Origin: Bryobacteraceae bacterium
GTDB taxonomy: Bacteria > Acidobacteriota > Terriglobia > Bryobacterales > Bryobacteraceae
Assembly (NCBI GenBank): GCA_029975915.1
Contig: JARKOC010000228.1
Location: forward strand, 1 to 64,000
Direction of reading: 5' to 3'
DNA length: 64,000 nt
Part shown: piece after piece, positions 49,280 through 57,641 of the stretch
How the letters are laid out: the number at the start of each line of letters is the position of its first letter
Numbering within the stretch: position 1 is the first letter of the stretch
Notes under the pieces: generated by a model
Database searches by the model: none
What the model saw: the letters and a program-made list of their open reading frames with translations, nothing else
Told to the model about the DNA's origin: nothing
Made by a program: the position numbers and the translations under genes

Positions 49280-50632
49280 TCACGACAGTGCGGCGCGGAT
49301 GGCCTCGGCGATCCGCGCCGTATGTCTTTCGACCAAAGCGGAATCGGCCGCTTCGACCATGACGCGGGCCAGTGGTTCGGTCCCGGAGAAGCGCACCAGG
49401 ACACGCCCGTTTTCACGCATCTCGGCCTGGGCATCCGCGATCGCATGCTGGACATCGGGCAGCTCTTCAAGAGGCCGCTTGATTTTGAAGCGGACATTCA
49501 CCAGCTTTTGCGGATAGACCTCGAAATCCGCGGAGAGTTCGTCAAGCGAAGCACCGGTGCGGCGCGCCACGTCCAGTGCGCGGAGGGCTGACAGCAAGCC
49601 GTCGCCAGTAGTCGCATAGCGGCGGTGGATGATGTGGCCGGACTGCTCGCCGCCGAGCGGCAGGCCGGACCGGATCATCTCTTCGAGAACGTATTTGTCT
49701 CCGACTGCCGTGCGGCGAAGCGCGATGCCGCGCTTGTCCAATGCCCGTTCCAGGCCCAGATTCGACATCACCGTAGCCACCACGACGGGATCGACGCCGT
49801 TGAACCCGCCGCTTCCGAGCAGGTCTCCGGCGGCGATCAGCAGCAAATGGTCGCCGTCCAGAATCCGCCCCGAACGCGACACCATCATGCAGCGGTCGGC
49901 ATCGCCGTCGAAGGCCGCCCCGCAATCGGCTCCGTGGGCAAGGACCGCATCCCGCAGCGCCTCGACGTGCAATGCGCCGCAGGCCAGATTGATGTTCCGC
50001 CCATCAGGCGAGCAGCCAGTTTGAATCACCCTGGCGCCAAGGCGAGTAAACAACCCAGGGCCAAGTCTTGAAGCCGATCCGTTGGCGCAATCGAGCACGA
50101 TGCGCAAGCCGGCGAGATCGCCGTCAAACGTGGAGGCAAGAAAGTCGACGTAATGATTGTCCAGAGTTTCGTCGGGTTCGAGCGGAACAGGACACGGCTC
50201 AATCGTCCCATCCAGGATCTCGAAGATCCGCTGCTCGATTTCGTGTTCGAGGCTGTCGGGCAGCTTGAATCCGGAATGATCAAACGCCTTCAGTCCGTTG
50301 TCCTGGTAGGGGTTGTGCGAAGCCGAGATCATCACGCCGGCGATGAAATCTTCCACCTTCGTCAGATAGGCCACGCCTGGCGTTGTCGACAATCCGGCGA
50401 ACCGGACCTCAACGCCGGCCCGGCGCAATCCGCCGGCGACATGTTCGGCGAGCCACTGGGCCGATTCACGGGTGTCGGTTCCGATGACGACATGGGGACT
50501 GCCGCCGTGAGGAGCGTGGGCAGCGGCCCACTCGCCTAGGGCCTGTCCAAAGGCGAAGACAGTGATACGGTCCAACGGCGCCTCGCCGGCGACACCTCTG
50601 ATCCCGTCGGTCCCAAATAGCTGTCGTGGCAT
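49280..50632 (-). CDS. glmM: Phosphoglucosamine mutase
   Basis: The 450-residue enzyme converts glucosamine-6-phosphate to glucosamine-1-phosphate for peptidoglycan and LPS precursors. FGTDGIRGVAGEAPL is at the N-terminus, the phosphoserine loop is VMISASHNPYQDNG with Ser105, the metal loop is AAFDGDADRC, the sugar-binding loop is GEQSGHIIHRRYATTGDG, and the phosphate site is VRFSGTEPLARVMVEA. It is last of the cdaA-ybbR-glmM unit, 29 nt after the ybbR stop. The order cdaA-cdaR-glmM is conserved in many bacteria, where c-di-AMP synthase binds and is inhibited by GlmM. Confidence 0.97.
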   Translation of the reverse strand: MPRQLFGTDGIRGVAGEAPLDRITVFAFGQALGEWAAAHAPHGGSPHVVIGTDTRESAQWLAEHVAGGLRRAGVEVRFAGLSTTPGVAYLTKVEDFIAGVMISASHNPYQDNGLKAFDHSGFKLPDSLEHEIEQRIFEILDGTIEPCPVPLEPDETLDNHYVDFLASTFDGDLAGLRIVLDCANGSASRLGPGLFTRLGARVIQTGCSPDGRNINLACGALHVEALRDAVLAHGADCGAAFDGDADRCMMVSRSGRILDGDHLLLIAAGDLLGSGGFNGVDPVVVATVMSNLGLERALDKRGIALRRTAVGDKYVLEEMIRSGLPLGGEQSGHIIHRRYATTGDGLLSALRALDVARRTGASLDELSADFEVYPQKLVNVRFKIKRPLEELPDVQHAIADAQAEMRENGRVLVRFSGTEPLARVMVEAADSALVERHTARIAEAIRAALS

Positions 50633-50661
50633 CTTTTTTATTGTTTATCGGCCCACTCTTG

Positions 50662-51345
50662 TTATTTCTTCAGCGCGGGCGAGTCTCCCGCATGAGGCTG
50701 TTCGTCCGGGGCGATGGTGACCTTAACCCTGACCTGTGGGGATGCGGTGAAATTCACGTTGGGGTCGCCTGCATAACAGGTGGTCCGAGCTTCGCCTTCG
50801 GCGTTGAGCATTCGCAGATCAACCGGGTCAGAATAAACCTCATCGATGGTCTTGACGCGGCTCTCTGGACCGATGATCGTCAGCTTGTCCGGCGTCACCG
50901 CGACCGTGGCGACGCGCATCCCTTCCGGCAAATTGGAGTAGCGCACCTTAACGGGCACCGTACGCGCGACGCGCGTTTCGAGCGTCAAGCGGATCTGGCT
51001 TGGGATTGCCCGTTCGAGCATGATGGTCTCGGGCAGGTCGGCGTTTTCGCGGGAGATGGTGAAGGTGGACTCGCCAGGCCCGCGGACGGAGGAGAGATCG
51101 ATGACCAGGGGAAATGGCTGACTGCTTAATCTCGAAAGCGTAAGCGAAGGACCGCGCAAGACAAAATGAACCCGCTCGACCATCTCCGAACTGATTTGGA
51201 GCGTCTTGGGGATGTTTCGGTACTGTACCGGAGCGGTGATCGAAGTTGTGGACTCGCGCGAGCCGCTGAGCCCCAGCCAGATCAAAGTGGCAACGGCCAG
51301 GGATGTGAGCTTCCATCCGAAGTTGCGTGTGAAAAAGCGGGTCAT
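50662..51345 (-). CDS. YbbR-domain regulator of c-di-AMP synthase (CdaR-like)
   Basis: The 227-residue protein has one N-terminal membrane helix (LTSLAVATLIWLGLSG) followed by two YbbR-like beta repeats: SITAPVQYRNIPKTLQISSEMVERVHFVLRGPS and TVPVKVRYSNLPEGMRVATVAVTPDKLTIIGPESRVKTIDEVYSDPVDL. YbbR (CdaR) lies outside the membrane and modulates CdaA activity. The normal family has two to four repeats, so this is a short form. It overlaps cdaA by 4 bp and precedes glmM, the typical order. Confidence 0.93.
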   Translation of the reverse strand: MTRFFTRNFGWKLTSLAVATLIWLGLSGSRESTTSITAPVQYRNIPKTLQISSEMVERVHFVLRGPSLTLSRLSSQPFPLVIDLSSVRGPGESTFTISRENADLPETIMLERAIPSQIRLTLETRVARTVPVKVRYSNLPEGMRVATVAVTPDKLTIIGPESRVKTIDEVYSDPVDLRMLNAEGEARTTCYAGDPNVNFTASPQVRVKVTIAPDEQPHAGDSPALKK

Positions 51346-52163
51346 CGGCGGAAAGCCTCCGGTGTTGACACGCCCATCAGCGGCGAGCGCCTTTTAGAAC
51401 GGCGTCCCAACCGCTGAGCAACCGTATCGATGGTGACCTCAGGCTCCAGTTCGCCCATTTGGGCCAGCGAGATCACACCGCGCTCTTCGCTCACGATGAT
51501 GGACAGGCAGTCGGATTCCTCGGTGACGCCGATGCCCGCCCGGTGGCGCGTGCCGAGCTTTCTGGAAAGCTCTGGATTCATTGTCAGAGGAAGAAAACAC
51601 GCGGCGGCGGCCAGCCGTCCTCCCTGCACGATAACGGCCCCGTCGTGCAGCGCCCCGCCGGGCTGGAAAATGGACAAAAGCAGATCGCGCGTTACCCTTG
51701 AATCCACAGGCACGCCGCTTTCGATGAACGTTCTTAGCCCCACCTCGCGCTCCACCACGATCAGCGCGCCAATCTTGTGCTGGGCCAGGGTAGAAACGGC
51801 GAAAAGGATCTCATCGGCCACCTCGATGTTTTCCAGCCGGCTGCCGAAAGCCAGCCACCGGCGCTCGCCGAGAGTCGACAGCGCGCGCCGGATTTCGGAC
51901 TGGAACATGACGATGAGCGCAAACGCACTGTAAGGCGCGAGAGTTTCGAGAAGCGTGCGGAGCACCTCGAGGTTGGCTGCCACCGACAGCAGATAGATGA
52001 AGATGACGAGTCCGATGCCGATCAGGACCCGCGCCGCCCGGCGTCCCCGGATCAGCATAACGCATTGATAAATCAGGACCGCGACAATGAGAATATCCAC
52101 CACGGCTGTAAACGTAAGCCGGGGCAGACTGCCCATGAGATCTTCTGAGATGTGCGGCGTCAT
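51342..52163 (-). CDS. cdaA: Diadenylate cyclase
   Basis: The 273-residue membrane enzyme makes cyclic di-AMP from two ATP. Three N-terminal membrane helices (residues 18-88) are followed by a DisA_N/DAC domain with the catalytic GGALHDGAVIVQ (D174-G-A) and the ATP-contacting LGTRHRAGIGV (R206-H-R). c-di-AMP controls potassium and osmotic balance. ATG 52163 is the start, with a 4-bp overlap to ybbR. In the family CdaA forms a complex with CdaR and GlmM. The C-terminal tail (about 245-273) is basic and Pro-rich. Confidence 0.97.
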   Translation of the reverse strand: MTPHISEDLMGSLPRLTFTAVVDILIVAVLIYQCVMLIRGRRAARVLIGIGLVIFIYLLSVAANLEVLRTLLETLAPYSAFALIVMFQSEIRRALSTLGERRWLAFGSRLENIEVADEILFAVSTLAQHKIGALIVVEREVGLRTFIESGVPVDSRVTRDLLLSIFQPGGALHDGAVIVQGGRLAAAACFLPLTMNPELSRKLGTRHRAGIGVTEESDCLSIIVSEERGVISLAQMGELEPEVTIDTVAQRLGRRSKRRSPLMGVSTPEAFRR

Positions 52164-52293
52164 GTCCCTTCTGTCCGTCGGCAGTCCTACACGGTCCGAC
52201 CTTCTAGTTTACTCGCAGGGCGGGCGCGTAGTCGCGCACGCTCTCAGAGAATTCCACGCACCCGCGGCCGCTTCCGGCGCGTCAAATGATTCG

Positions 52294-53100
52294 ATGAGGC
52301 TTCTGACAGCACTCGCCGCTTTCACTTTGACCTCTGTCTGGGCAAGCACGGCGGACCGCGACGCTCTCGTGAAAGATGCCGTGGAGAACTACTTCCGTTC
52401 GGCGCGCATGATGCGAGAGTTCGCCGTGGTCCGCGAAACCGAGCGGAACGAATACCACAAAGACGGTGCAATCAAATCACGCGACCATTGGACCCAGCGC
52501 ATCGACTTCATCGACGGCGTCCGTGCCGGCTGGACAATCGAGCGGGACGGAAAACCGGTCAGTGTGGAGGAACGCAGCCGAAGCCAGGCCTCCGCCCGCC
52601 AGGCAGCCGCCGAATGGAAGGCGAAGTCCCCGGCCGAGCGGAGGAAGATTCTGGAAAAGGCCGAGAAGGAAACGGGATACCTGCGTGAGTTCCCTCACGC
52701 CCTGGTTTTCACTGCCCTGCCCGATGAGCGGATCAACGGGCGCACGGCCATGGTGTGGTCATTCAAGCCCAAGCCTGGGTACAAGGCCCAGTCGTTGGGG
52801 GGCCGGGTCTATCAAGGCGTGATAGGCAAGATCTGGCTTGACCGGGAGGAGCGGCAGCTCGCAAGGCTTGAGGCCGAGGTTGTGCGGGATGTCACGGTCG
52901 GCGGGTTCCTGGCGAAGATAGAGAAGGGGACGCGCTTCGAGCTGACACAGATGAGAGTCGAGCCGGGCTGCTGGCTGCCGTCGCATCAACTGGTGCGATA
53001 CTCCGCCAACATAATGCTCGTCAAAGGGATTCACCGCTCTTTGAATACCCGCTATCGCGATTGGCGCAGGAGCGGTGAACCTCTCTGGACCGGCAATTAG
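52294..53100 (+). CDS. Exported conserved protein, unknown function
   Basis: The 268-residue product has a signal peptide (LTALAAFTLTSVWAS). A region rich in charged helices follows (ENYFRSARMMREFAVVRETERNEY and ASARQAAAEWKAKSPAERRKILEKAEKET). The C-terminal half is beta-rich: HALVFTALPDERINGRTAMVWSFKP, VIGKIWLDREERQLARLEAEVVRDVTVGGFLAKIEKGTRFELTQMRVEPG. The strand pattern of the second half is similar to LolA/LppX-like proteins. No active-site motif is visible. ATG 52294 is used; a longer start (52087) lies inside cdaA. Confidence 0.78.
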   Translation: MRLLTALAAFTLTSVWASTADRDALVKDAVENYFRSARMMREFAVVRETERNEYHKDGAIKSRDHWTQRIDFIDGVRAGWTIERDGKPVSVEERSRSQASARQAAAEWKAKSPAERRKILEKAEKETGYLREFPHALVFTALPDERINGRTAMVWSFKPKPGYKAQSLGGRVYQGVIGKIWLDREERQLARLEAEVVRDVTVGGFLAKIEKGTRFELTQMRVEPGCWLPSHQLVRYSANIMLVKGIHRSLNTRYRDWRRSGEPLWTGN

Positions 53101-53143
53101 CGGGCCACGGCCCGGTTCGGATGAGGCGTCGCGTGCGGAGACG

Positions 53144-53470
53144 CTAACCGGTGACGACCGCCGTCCCCGACGCCGTTACCATCAGCATTCCGCCTCCATG
53201 AGCTGTCGAAATCGTCTCGTAGTCGAGATCGACCCCGATGACGGCATTGGCGCCCATTTGCGAAGCTTCTTCGCACATTTCCTGGATGGCAAGGTCCTTC
53301 GCCTTCCTGAGTTCATCCTCGTAGGCTGCCGAGCGGCCGCCGACAATGTCGCGGATGCCGGCAAAAAAGTCCTTGAAGATATTGGCGCCGAGGATCGCCT
53401 CGCCGGAAACCAGTCCGAGGTACTGCTTGATCTCTCTGCCTTGAAGTGTGGCGGTGGTGACGACAAGCAT
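53144..53470 (-). CDS. YbjQ/UPF0145-family protein
   Basis: The 108-residue protein is a small homooligomeric family member, normally 100-115 residues. It shows [85 protein letters not shown], the hallmark of YbjQ/DUF74 proteins, sometimes called heavy-metal-binding; biochemical function is unknown. Start ATG 53470 is five nt from the guanine deaminase stop, so the two are one transcript. Confidence 0.92.
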   Translation of the reverse strand: MLVVTTATLQGREIKQYLGLVSGEAILGANIFKDFFAGIRDIVGGRSAAYEDELRKAKDLAIQEMCEEASQMGANAVIGVDLDYETISTAHGGGMLMVTASGTAVVTG

Positions 53471-53474
53471 GGTG

Positions 53475-53942
53475 CTAGTAAGGAATTTTAGCCTCAGTCG
53501 CCACCCAAAGCGCAAACGGCTCCAAGCCTTCGCCTTCCAGCCGCCTCTCGGTATGAAGCGTACGAAGTTCGGCCTTCAGCGGCACCTGGGTATAGATGAA
53601 GCTATCATCGAAGCCCGCGCCGGATGCGTCTTTGTGCGACGCTGCGAAATAGAGAGCGTCCAGCCGCGCCCAGTAAATCGCTCCCAGGCACATCGGGCAA
53701 GGCTCGCAACTGGAATAGATTGCACAGCCCTTCAGTTCGAAGCGGTTCAAAGAATGGCAGGCAGCCCGGATGGCGGTGATCTCAGCGTGTGCCGTGGGGT
53801 CGATGGCGCTCGTTACGCGGTTCACCCCCTCGGCGATGATCTCACCCCCTTGAACGATGACCGCACCAAATGGACCGCCGCGCCCCGTCTGGACATTTTC
53901 AACGGCCAAACGAATAGCGCGGCGTAAGAACAGATCGTGCAT
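53475..53942 (-). CDS. guaD: Guanine deaminase
   Basis: The 155-residue protein belongs to the cytidine-deaminase-like GuaD family: [38 protein letters not shown] with zinc His52 and Glu54, and [15 protein letters not shown] with Cys82 and Cys85. It has AGFDDSFIY near the end as in B. subtilis GuaD, and the overall length fits. It converts guanine to xanthine and ammonia. ATG 53942 is supported by GGAG six nt upstream; a longer start at 53987 is less likely. It leads a two-gene unit with the YbjQ gene. Confidence 0.92.
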   Translation of the reverse strand: MHDLFLRRAIRLAVENVQTGRGGPFGAVIVQGGEIIAEGVNRVTSAIDPTAHAEITAIRAACHSLNRFELKGCAIYSSCEPCPMCLGAIYWARLDALYFAASHKDASGAGFDDSFIYTQVPLKAELRTLHTERRLEGEGLEPFALWVATEAKIPY

Positions 53943-53997
53943 GTAATGCTCCGGGGAGCCCATCGCTTCCGGTCCCCGAAGACTCATTCTACAGCGG

Positions 53998-54612
53998 CTA
54001 CTTGCGCTTGCTGTAAATCTCTTCAGCCTTGGCCCAGTTCACCACGCTCCACCAGGCGGCGAGATAGTCGGCCCGGCGGTTCTGATACTTCAGGTAGTAG
54101 GCGTGCTCCCAGACGTCGCAGCCCAGGACGGCGTACTTGCCTTCCATGAGCGGATTGTCCTGGTTCGGCGTGGACATGATGTCAACGCTGCCATCGGCGG
54201 CGGCGATGAGCCACGCCCAGCCTGAACCGAAGCGGCCCATCCCGGCTGCGTTGAACTGCGCCTTGAAGTGCTCCAGATCGCCGTACTTCGCGTTGATGGC
54301 TTTGATCAGGCTGCCAGACGGAGCGGCCGTGGACGGCGCTCCCATAATCTGCCAGAACATGGCATGGTTCCAGTGGCCGCCGCCGTTGTTACGGACGGCG
54401 GTACGGATCGCTTCCGGCACGGCCTTAACGCCGCCGGCCAGCAATTCGTCCAGGCTTTTGCCGGACAGTTCCGGGGCAGATTCCAGCGCCTTATTCAAGT
54501 TGGCGACATAAGCGGCGTGATGCTTGCCATGGTGGATCTCCATGGTCATCTTGTCGATGGCGGGCTCCAGCGCGTCAACAGCGTAGGGAAGCGGCGGAAG
54601 GGTGAATGACAT
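53998..54612 (-). CDS. Fe/Mn superoxide dismutase
   Basis: The 204-residue protein is the standard iron/manganese type. MTMEIHHGKHHAAYVANLNKAL has the first metal His pair, and NNGGGHWNHAMFWQIM has the second. GSGWAWLIAAADG and TPNQDNPL follow, and DVWEHAYYLKYQNRR closes the metal site. The Gln in TPNQD is usual for Mn-type enzymes, although cambialistic use cannot be excluded. It converts superoxide to oxygen and hydrogen peroxide in the cytoplasm; no signal peptide is present. It has a single-gene layout. Confidence 0.96.
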   Translation of the reverse strand: MSFTLPPLPYAVDALEPAIDKMTMEIHHGKHHAAYVANLNKALESAPELSGKSLDELLAGGVKAVPEAIRTAVRNNGGGHWNHAMFWQIMGAPSTAAPSGSLIKAINAKYGDLEHFKAQFNAAGMGRFGSGWAWLIAAADGSVDIMSTPNQDNPLMEGKYAVLGCDVWEHAYYLKYQNRRADYLAAWWSVVNWAKAEEIYSKRK

Positions 54613-54704
54613 GAACTCTCCTCTGACTACAAATCTGACGAACGTCTTCTACTTAGATGAAAAACGGCGCCCGCCGGATGCGTCTGGATTGAGAGGATTG
54701 TGGG

Positions 54705-56147
54705 TCAGACGGTGAAGCCGCCAGACCGTTCGAATGCCGCGGCCAGCCGGAACATGCCGGGCTCGTCGAAATGGCGTGTCAGAATCTGCATGCCCACCGG
54801 CAGCCCGGCAGGCGTTCTGCCGCACGGCACGCTCATGCAGGGCACCCCCGCAAGGCTGCCTGTAATCGTATAAATATCAGAGAGATACATCTCAAGCGGG
54901 TCAGCCAGTTTCTCGCCTAGCTTAAAAGCCGGGAAGGGCGAAACAGGCGTCACCAGCGCATCCACTTTCTCGAATGCCCTGGCGAAATCGGAAGCAACAA
55001 GCGCCCGGACCTTTTGCGCCTTCAGATAATAAGCGTCGTAGTAACCGGAACTCAGAACGTAGGTTCCGAGCATGATGCGCCGTTTCACCTCGGCGCCGAA
55101 TCCCTCGCCGCGGGTGAACTGGTACATCTCCGACAGCGTTTCCGCCCTCTCGCTGCGCATCGTGTAGCGGACGCCGTCGTAGCGGGCCAGGTTGGCGCTG
55201 GCCTCGGCCGTGCAGATGATGTAATAGGCGGCGATGGCGTATTCGGTGTGCGGCATCGTGATGTCGACGATTTCGCATCCCTGGGTCTTGAGCGTCTCAA
55301 CGCCCTTCATGATCTGGTCGCCGGTCTCGCTGTTCAGACCCTTGAAATACTCCGCCGGCAGGCCAATACGCATCCCGCGCACATCCTGCTTCATTGCTTC
55401 GGCATAATCGGGCACGGGTGCGAATGCGCTTGTTGCGTCTTGCGGATCGCGTCCGGCAATGGTCTGAAGCAAAGTCGCGGCATCCCCAACGGTCCTAGCA
55501 AATGGCCCGATGTGATCCAAAGAAGAGGCGAACGCAACCAGCCCGTATCGCGACACCCGCCCGTAGGTCGGCGTGACCCCAACAACTCCGCAAAAACTGG
55601 CTGGCTGGCGGATCGATCCGCCCGTATCGGAACCTAGCGAGACCGTCGCCGTCCCCTGCGCGACAACCGCCGCCGAGCCGCCGCTCGAGCCGCCCGGTAC
55701 GCGGTCCAATGCCACCGGGTTGCGTACCGGCCCGAAAGCCGAATTCTCGTTCGACGAGCCCATGGCGAACTCGTCGCAGTTCGTCTTTCCGATCACCAGT
55801 CCGCCGGCCGCTTCGAGCCGCTCGACGGCTGTGGCGTCATACGGAGGCGTCCAGTGTTCGAGCATCTTCGAGCCGCAGGTTGTCGTCACACCTTTGGTCA
55901 CGATCACATCCTTGACGGCGATGGGCACGCCCGCCAGTGCGCCTGGTTCCTCCCCCTTGGTGATACCGGCATCCACCCGCTGGGCTGATGCCATCGCGCG
56001 TTCCGGGCACAGCCTCAAATAGGCGTTCGTCTTCGGGTTTTCGGCTTCAGCGATCCGAAGCGCTTCGGCGCACACCTCTAACGCACTGAATTGCCGCGAC
56101 TTAATCCCGTCGCGGATACTTGCGATCGTTCGTTTGGTCAAATCCAT
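54705..56147 (-). CDS. gatA: Asp-tRNA(Asn)/Glu-tRNA(Gln) amidotransferase subunit A
   Basis: The 480-residue amidase supplies ammonia for transamidation of misacylated tRNA. The Ser-cisSer-Lys triad is K79 (VPIAVKDVI), S154 (GGSSGGSA) and S178 (GSDTGGSIR). GatA-specific blocks include EFAMGSSNENSAFGPVRNP and SFCGVVGVTPTYGRVSRYGLVAFASSLDHIGP, and the C-terminal GRTPAGLPVGMQILTRHF. The length fits. It is 6 nt after gatC. Compare the other amidase at 32569-33969, which has the same fold but a different partner. No gatB is visible here. Confidence 0.96.
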   Translation of the reverse strand: MDLTKRTIASIRDGIKSRQFSALEVCAEALRIAEAENPKTNAYLRLCPERAMASAQRVDAGITKGEEPGALAGVPIAVKDVIVTKGVTTTCGSKMLEHWTPPYDATAVERLEAAGGLVIGKTNCDEFAMGSSNENSAFGPVRNPVALDRVPGGSSGGSAAVVAQGTATVSLGSDTGGSIRQPASFCGVVGVTPTYGRVSRYGLVAFASSLDHIGPFARTVGDAATLLQTIAGRDPQDATSAFAPVPDYAEAMKQDVRGMRIGLPAEYFKGLNSETGDQIMKGVETLKTQGCEIVDITMPHTEYAIAAYYIICTAEASANLARYDGVRYTMRSERAETLSEMYQFTRGEGFGAEVKRRIMLGTYVLSSGYYDAYYLKAQKVRALVASDFARAFEKVDALVTPVSPFPAFKLGEKLADPLEMYLSDIYTITGSLAGVPCMSVPCGRTPAGLPVGMQILTRHFDEPGMFRLAAAFERSGGFTV

Positions 56148-56153
56148 GACGGC

Positions 56154-56453
56154 CTACCGGTCGATGATCTTCGGCACTTTGAACTGGCTGGCGCCTGAGA
56201 GCGGCGCGTTGGCCAGCGCCGTTTGGCTGTCGAACCCAGGACGCGGCTCATCTTCTCTGAGGGTGGCGGTCTCGCCGGCTTCATAGAGGACTTGAGCCAT
56301 CGGGACCACCGCCGAAGTATCTAATTCGTTCAGCTTGTCAATGTGCGTCAAGATCTCGTCCAGGTCATGCGCCATCCGGTGAATTTCCTCCGCTGTGAGG
56401 TTGAGATTGGCCAGCGCCGCCACGCTTCGCACTTCCTGCTCAGTGATTTTCAA
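56154..56453 (-). CDS. gatC: Asp-tRNA(Asn)/Glu-tRNA(Gln) amidotransferase subunit C
   Basis: The 99-residue subunit wraps around GatA and GatB. It has the helical N-terminus ITEQEVRSVAALANLNLTAEEIHRMAHDLDEILTHIDKLNELDTS, then the family's LREDEPRPG, and the C-terminal FKVPKIID. Its stop lies six nt before gatA. It overlaps the dciA gene by four bp (56450-56453) as ATGA, so dciA-gatC-gatA form one unit. Start ATG 56453 leaves the normal family length. Confidence 0.95.
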   Translation of the reverse strand: MKITEQEVRSVAALANLNLTAEEIHRMAHDLDEILTHIDKLNELDTSAVVPMAQVLYEAGETATLREDEPRPGFDSQTALANAPLSGASQFKVPKIIDR

Positions 56454-56797
56454 GCTTGCGCCTTCCTTCGCAACTGTCCGGCCAGAATCTGCGGCCGCTC
56501 TTCCCTCATAGGCGGACGTTTGGGCACCGCCAGGGTGAACCGGATATCCTGCGCCAGGTCGAGGCCCGTCAGCCGGAACAGGTTGGATAGGATCTGCCCC
56601 TTCAGGCCGGCCAGGTTCCTTTGCCAGAGTTCGTCTTCCACCTCTACGGTCACCGTGCCTTGGTGGAATGCCGTTACACGCGTGCGGACTGCCAGGCGCT
56701 TGCCAACGGCCGCCGGCCAGGCAGCGGCAACAAGCTCGCCGGGTCCGAGCGCCGACTTCGATTTAAGCCTTGCGATGAGGCGACCAACTCTCTCCAT
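56450..56797 (-). CDS. dciA: DUF721/DciA-like DNA helicase loader
   Basis: The 115-residue protein has the DUF721 core GELVAAAWPAAVGKRLAVRTRVTAFHQGTVTVEVEDELWQRNLAGLKGQILSNL. That is the KH-like domain found in DciA, the ancestral loader of the replicative helicase DnaB in bacteria without DnaC or DnaI. It ends with a basic tail. Assignment to the family is sound; a loader role is from family knowledge. It starts its operon with gatC and gatA. The divergent maf gene starts 82 nt away. Confidence 0.85.
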   Translation of the reverse strand: MERVGRLIARLKSKSALGPGELVAAAWPAAVGKRLAVRTRVTAFHQGTVTVEVEDELWQRNLAGLKGQILSNLFRLTGLDLAQDIRFTLAVPKRPPMREERPQILAGQLRRKAQA

Positions 56798-56879
56798 GAC
56801 TGCCGCAACAACCCCGCTTAAGAAAACCCGATTCTAACATGCCGCCGCCTGGCTGCTCTCCATGTTACGCTCACCCTCA

Positions 56880-57443
56880 ATGCTCGTACTCGCGTCACAA
56901 TCGCCCCGGCGCCGCGAGATCCTCGCCAATGCCGGCTTCCGGTTTTCGATCAGGCCCGCCGGGATCGAGGAGATTCCGCTGGAAGGCGAGGACCCGGCCG
57001 CCTATGTCCTCCGCCTGGCGCGAGAGAAGGCAGCAGCCGTGGAAGCGGCCCCTGAGGAGTTTGTCCTTGCCGCCGATACCACGGTCGCCTCCGCCGGGCA
57101 CATTCTTGAAAAACCACACTCGGAACAGGACGCCGCCCGGATGCTGCGCTTGCTTAGCGGACGGATACACGAGGTCCACACTGGCGTTTGCCTGCGCCAT
57201 GAAGGCCGGGAATGGTTCGGAGTCGAGACCACAAAGGTCAGTTTTGTCCAGTTGTCCGAGGCTGAGATCCTCGCATACGCTCAGTCGGGCGAACCGATGG
57301 ATAAAGCGGGCGGCTACGCCATCCAGGGGTTGGCGTCGAAGTTCATCAACCGCATCGAGGGCTGCTACTTCAATGTTGTCGGACTGCCCATCTCGCTCGT
57401 CTACCGGCTGATGAAACTCGCCGGTTACCCACCGGAGGGTTGA
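56880..57443 (+). CDS. maf: Maf-family nucleotide pyrophosphatase
   Basis: The 187-residue protein starts MLVLASQSPRRREIL, the Maf signature, and has EEFVLAADTTV with the catalytic acidic residue. It continues with LRLLSGRIHEVHTGVCL and GGYAIQGLASKFINRIEGCYFNVVGLP. Maf proteins remove pyrophosphate from dTTP/UTP or modified pyrimidine triphosphates, preventing their incorporation. An in-frame ATG at 56862 would add six residues; neither has a strong ribosome site. It is a single-gene unit. The 3' end is followed by a promoter for the Tat-signalled oxidoreductase. Confidence 0.92.
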   Translation: MLVLASQSPRRREILANAGFRFSIRPAGIEEIPLEGEDPAAYVLRLAREKAAAVEAAPEEFVLAADTTVASAGHILEKPHSEQDAARMLRLLSGRIHEVHTGVCLRHEGREWFGVETTKVSFVQLSEAEILAYAQSGEPMDKAGGYAIQGLASKFINRIEGCYFNVVGLPISLVYRLMKLAGYPPEG

Positions 57444-57552
57444 CCGGACATTGCCGGACGCGCGGTGTGATCGACCTGCCTGCGGTGGCCCGGCCGTCTG
57501 CAATAACCACTCACGGCCTCATTGCGCGCCGGGTCTCAAGCACCGCCTTCGA

Positions 57553-57581
57553 TTGACATCTCACAGGCATTGCGGTACGTT
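57553..57581 (+). promoter_or_regulatory. Candidate sigma-70 promoter for the oxidoreductase gene
   Basis: TTGACA (57553-57558), a perfect -35, is separated by 17 nt from TACGTT (57576-57581), a weak -10. It precedes ATG 57642 with its GGGAGG ribosome site. The rest of the 198-bp gap (57444-57641) shows nothing else I can name. Confidence 0.5.
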
Positions 57582-57641
57582 GCGGCTGTCGTGATTCGCG
57601 GCGGTTTTCAGGCCGCTAGTACTCACATCCGGGAGGTTTCA

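Noticed and set aside
54705..56147. Reading gatA as an unrelated amidase
   Set aside because: The adjacent gatC and the GatA-specific sequence blocks identify it as the tRNA amidotransferase subunit.
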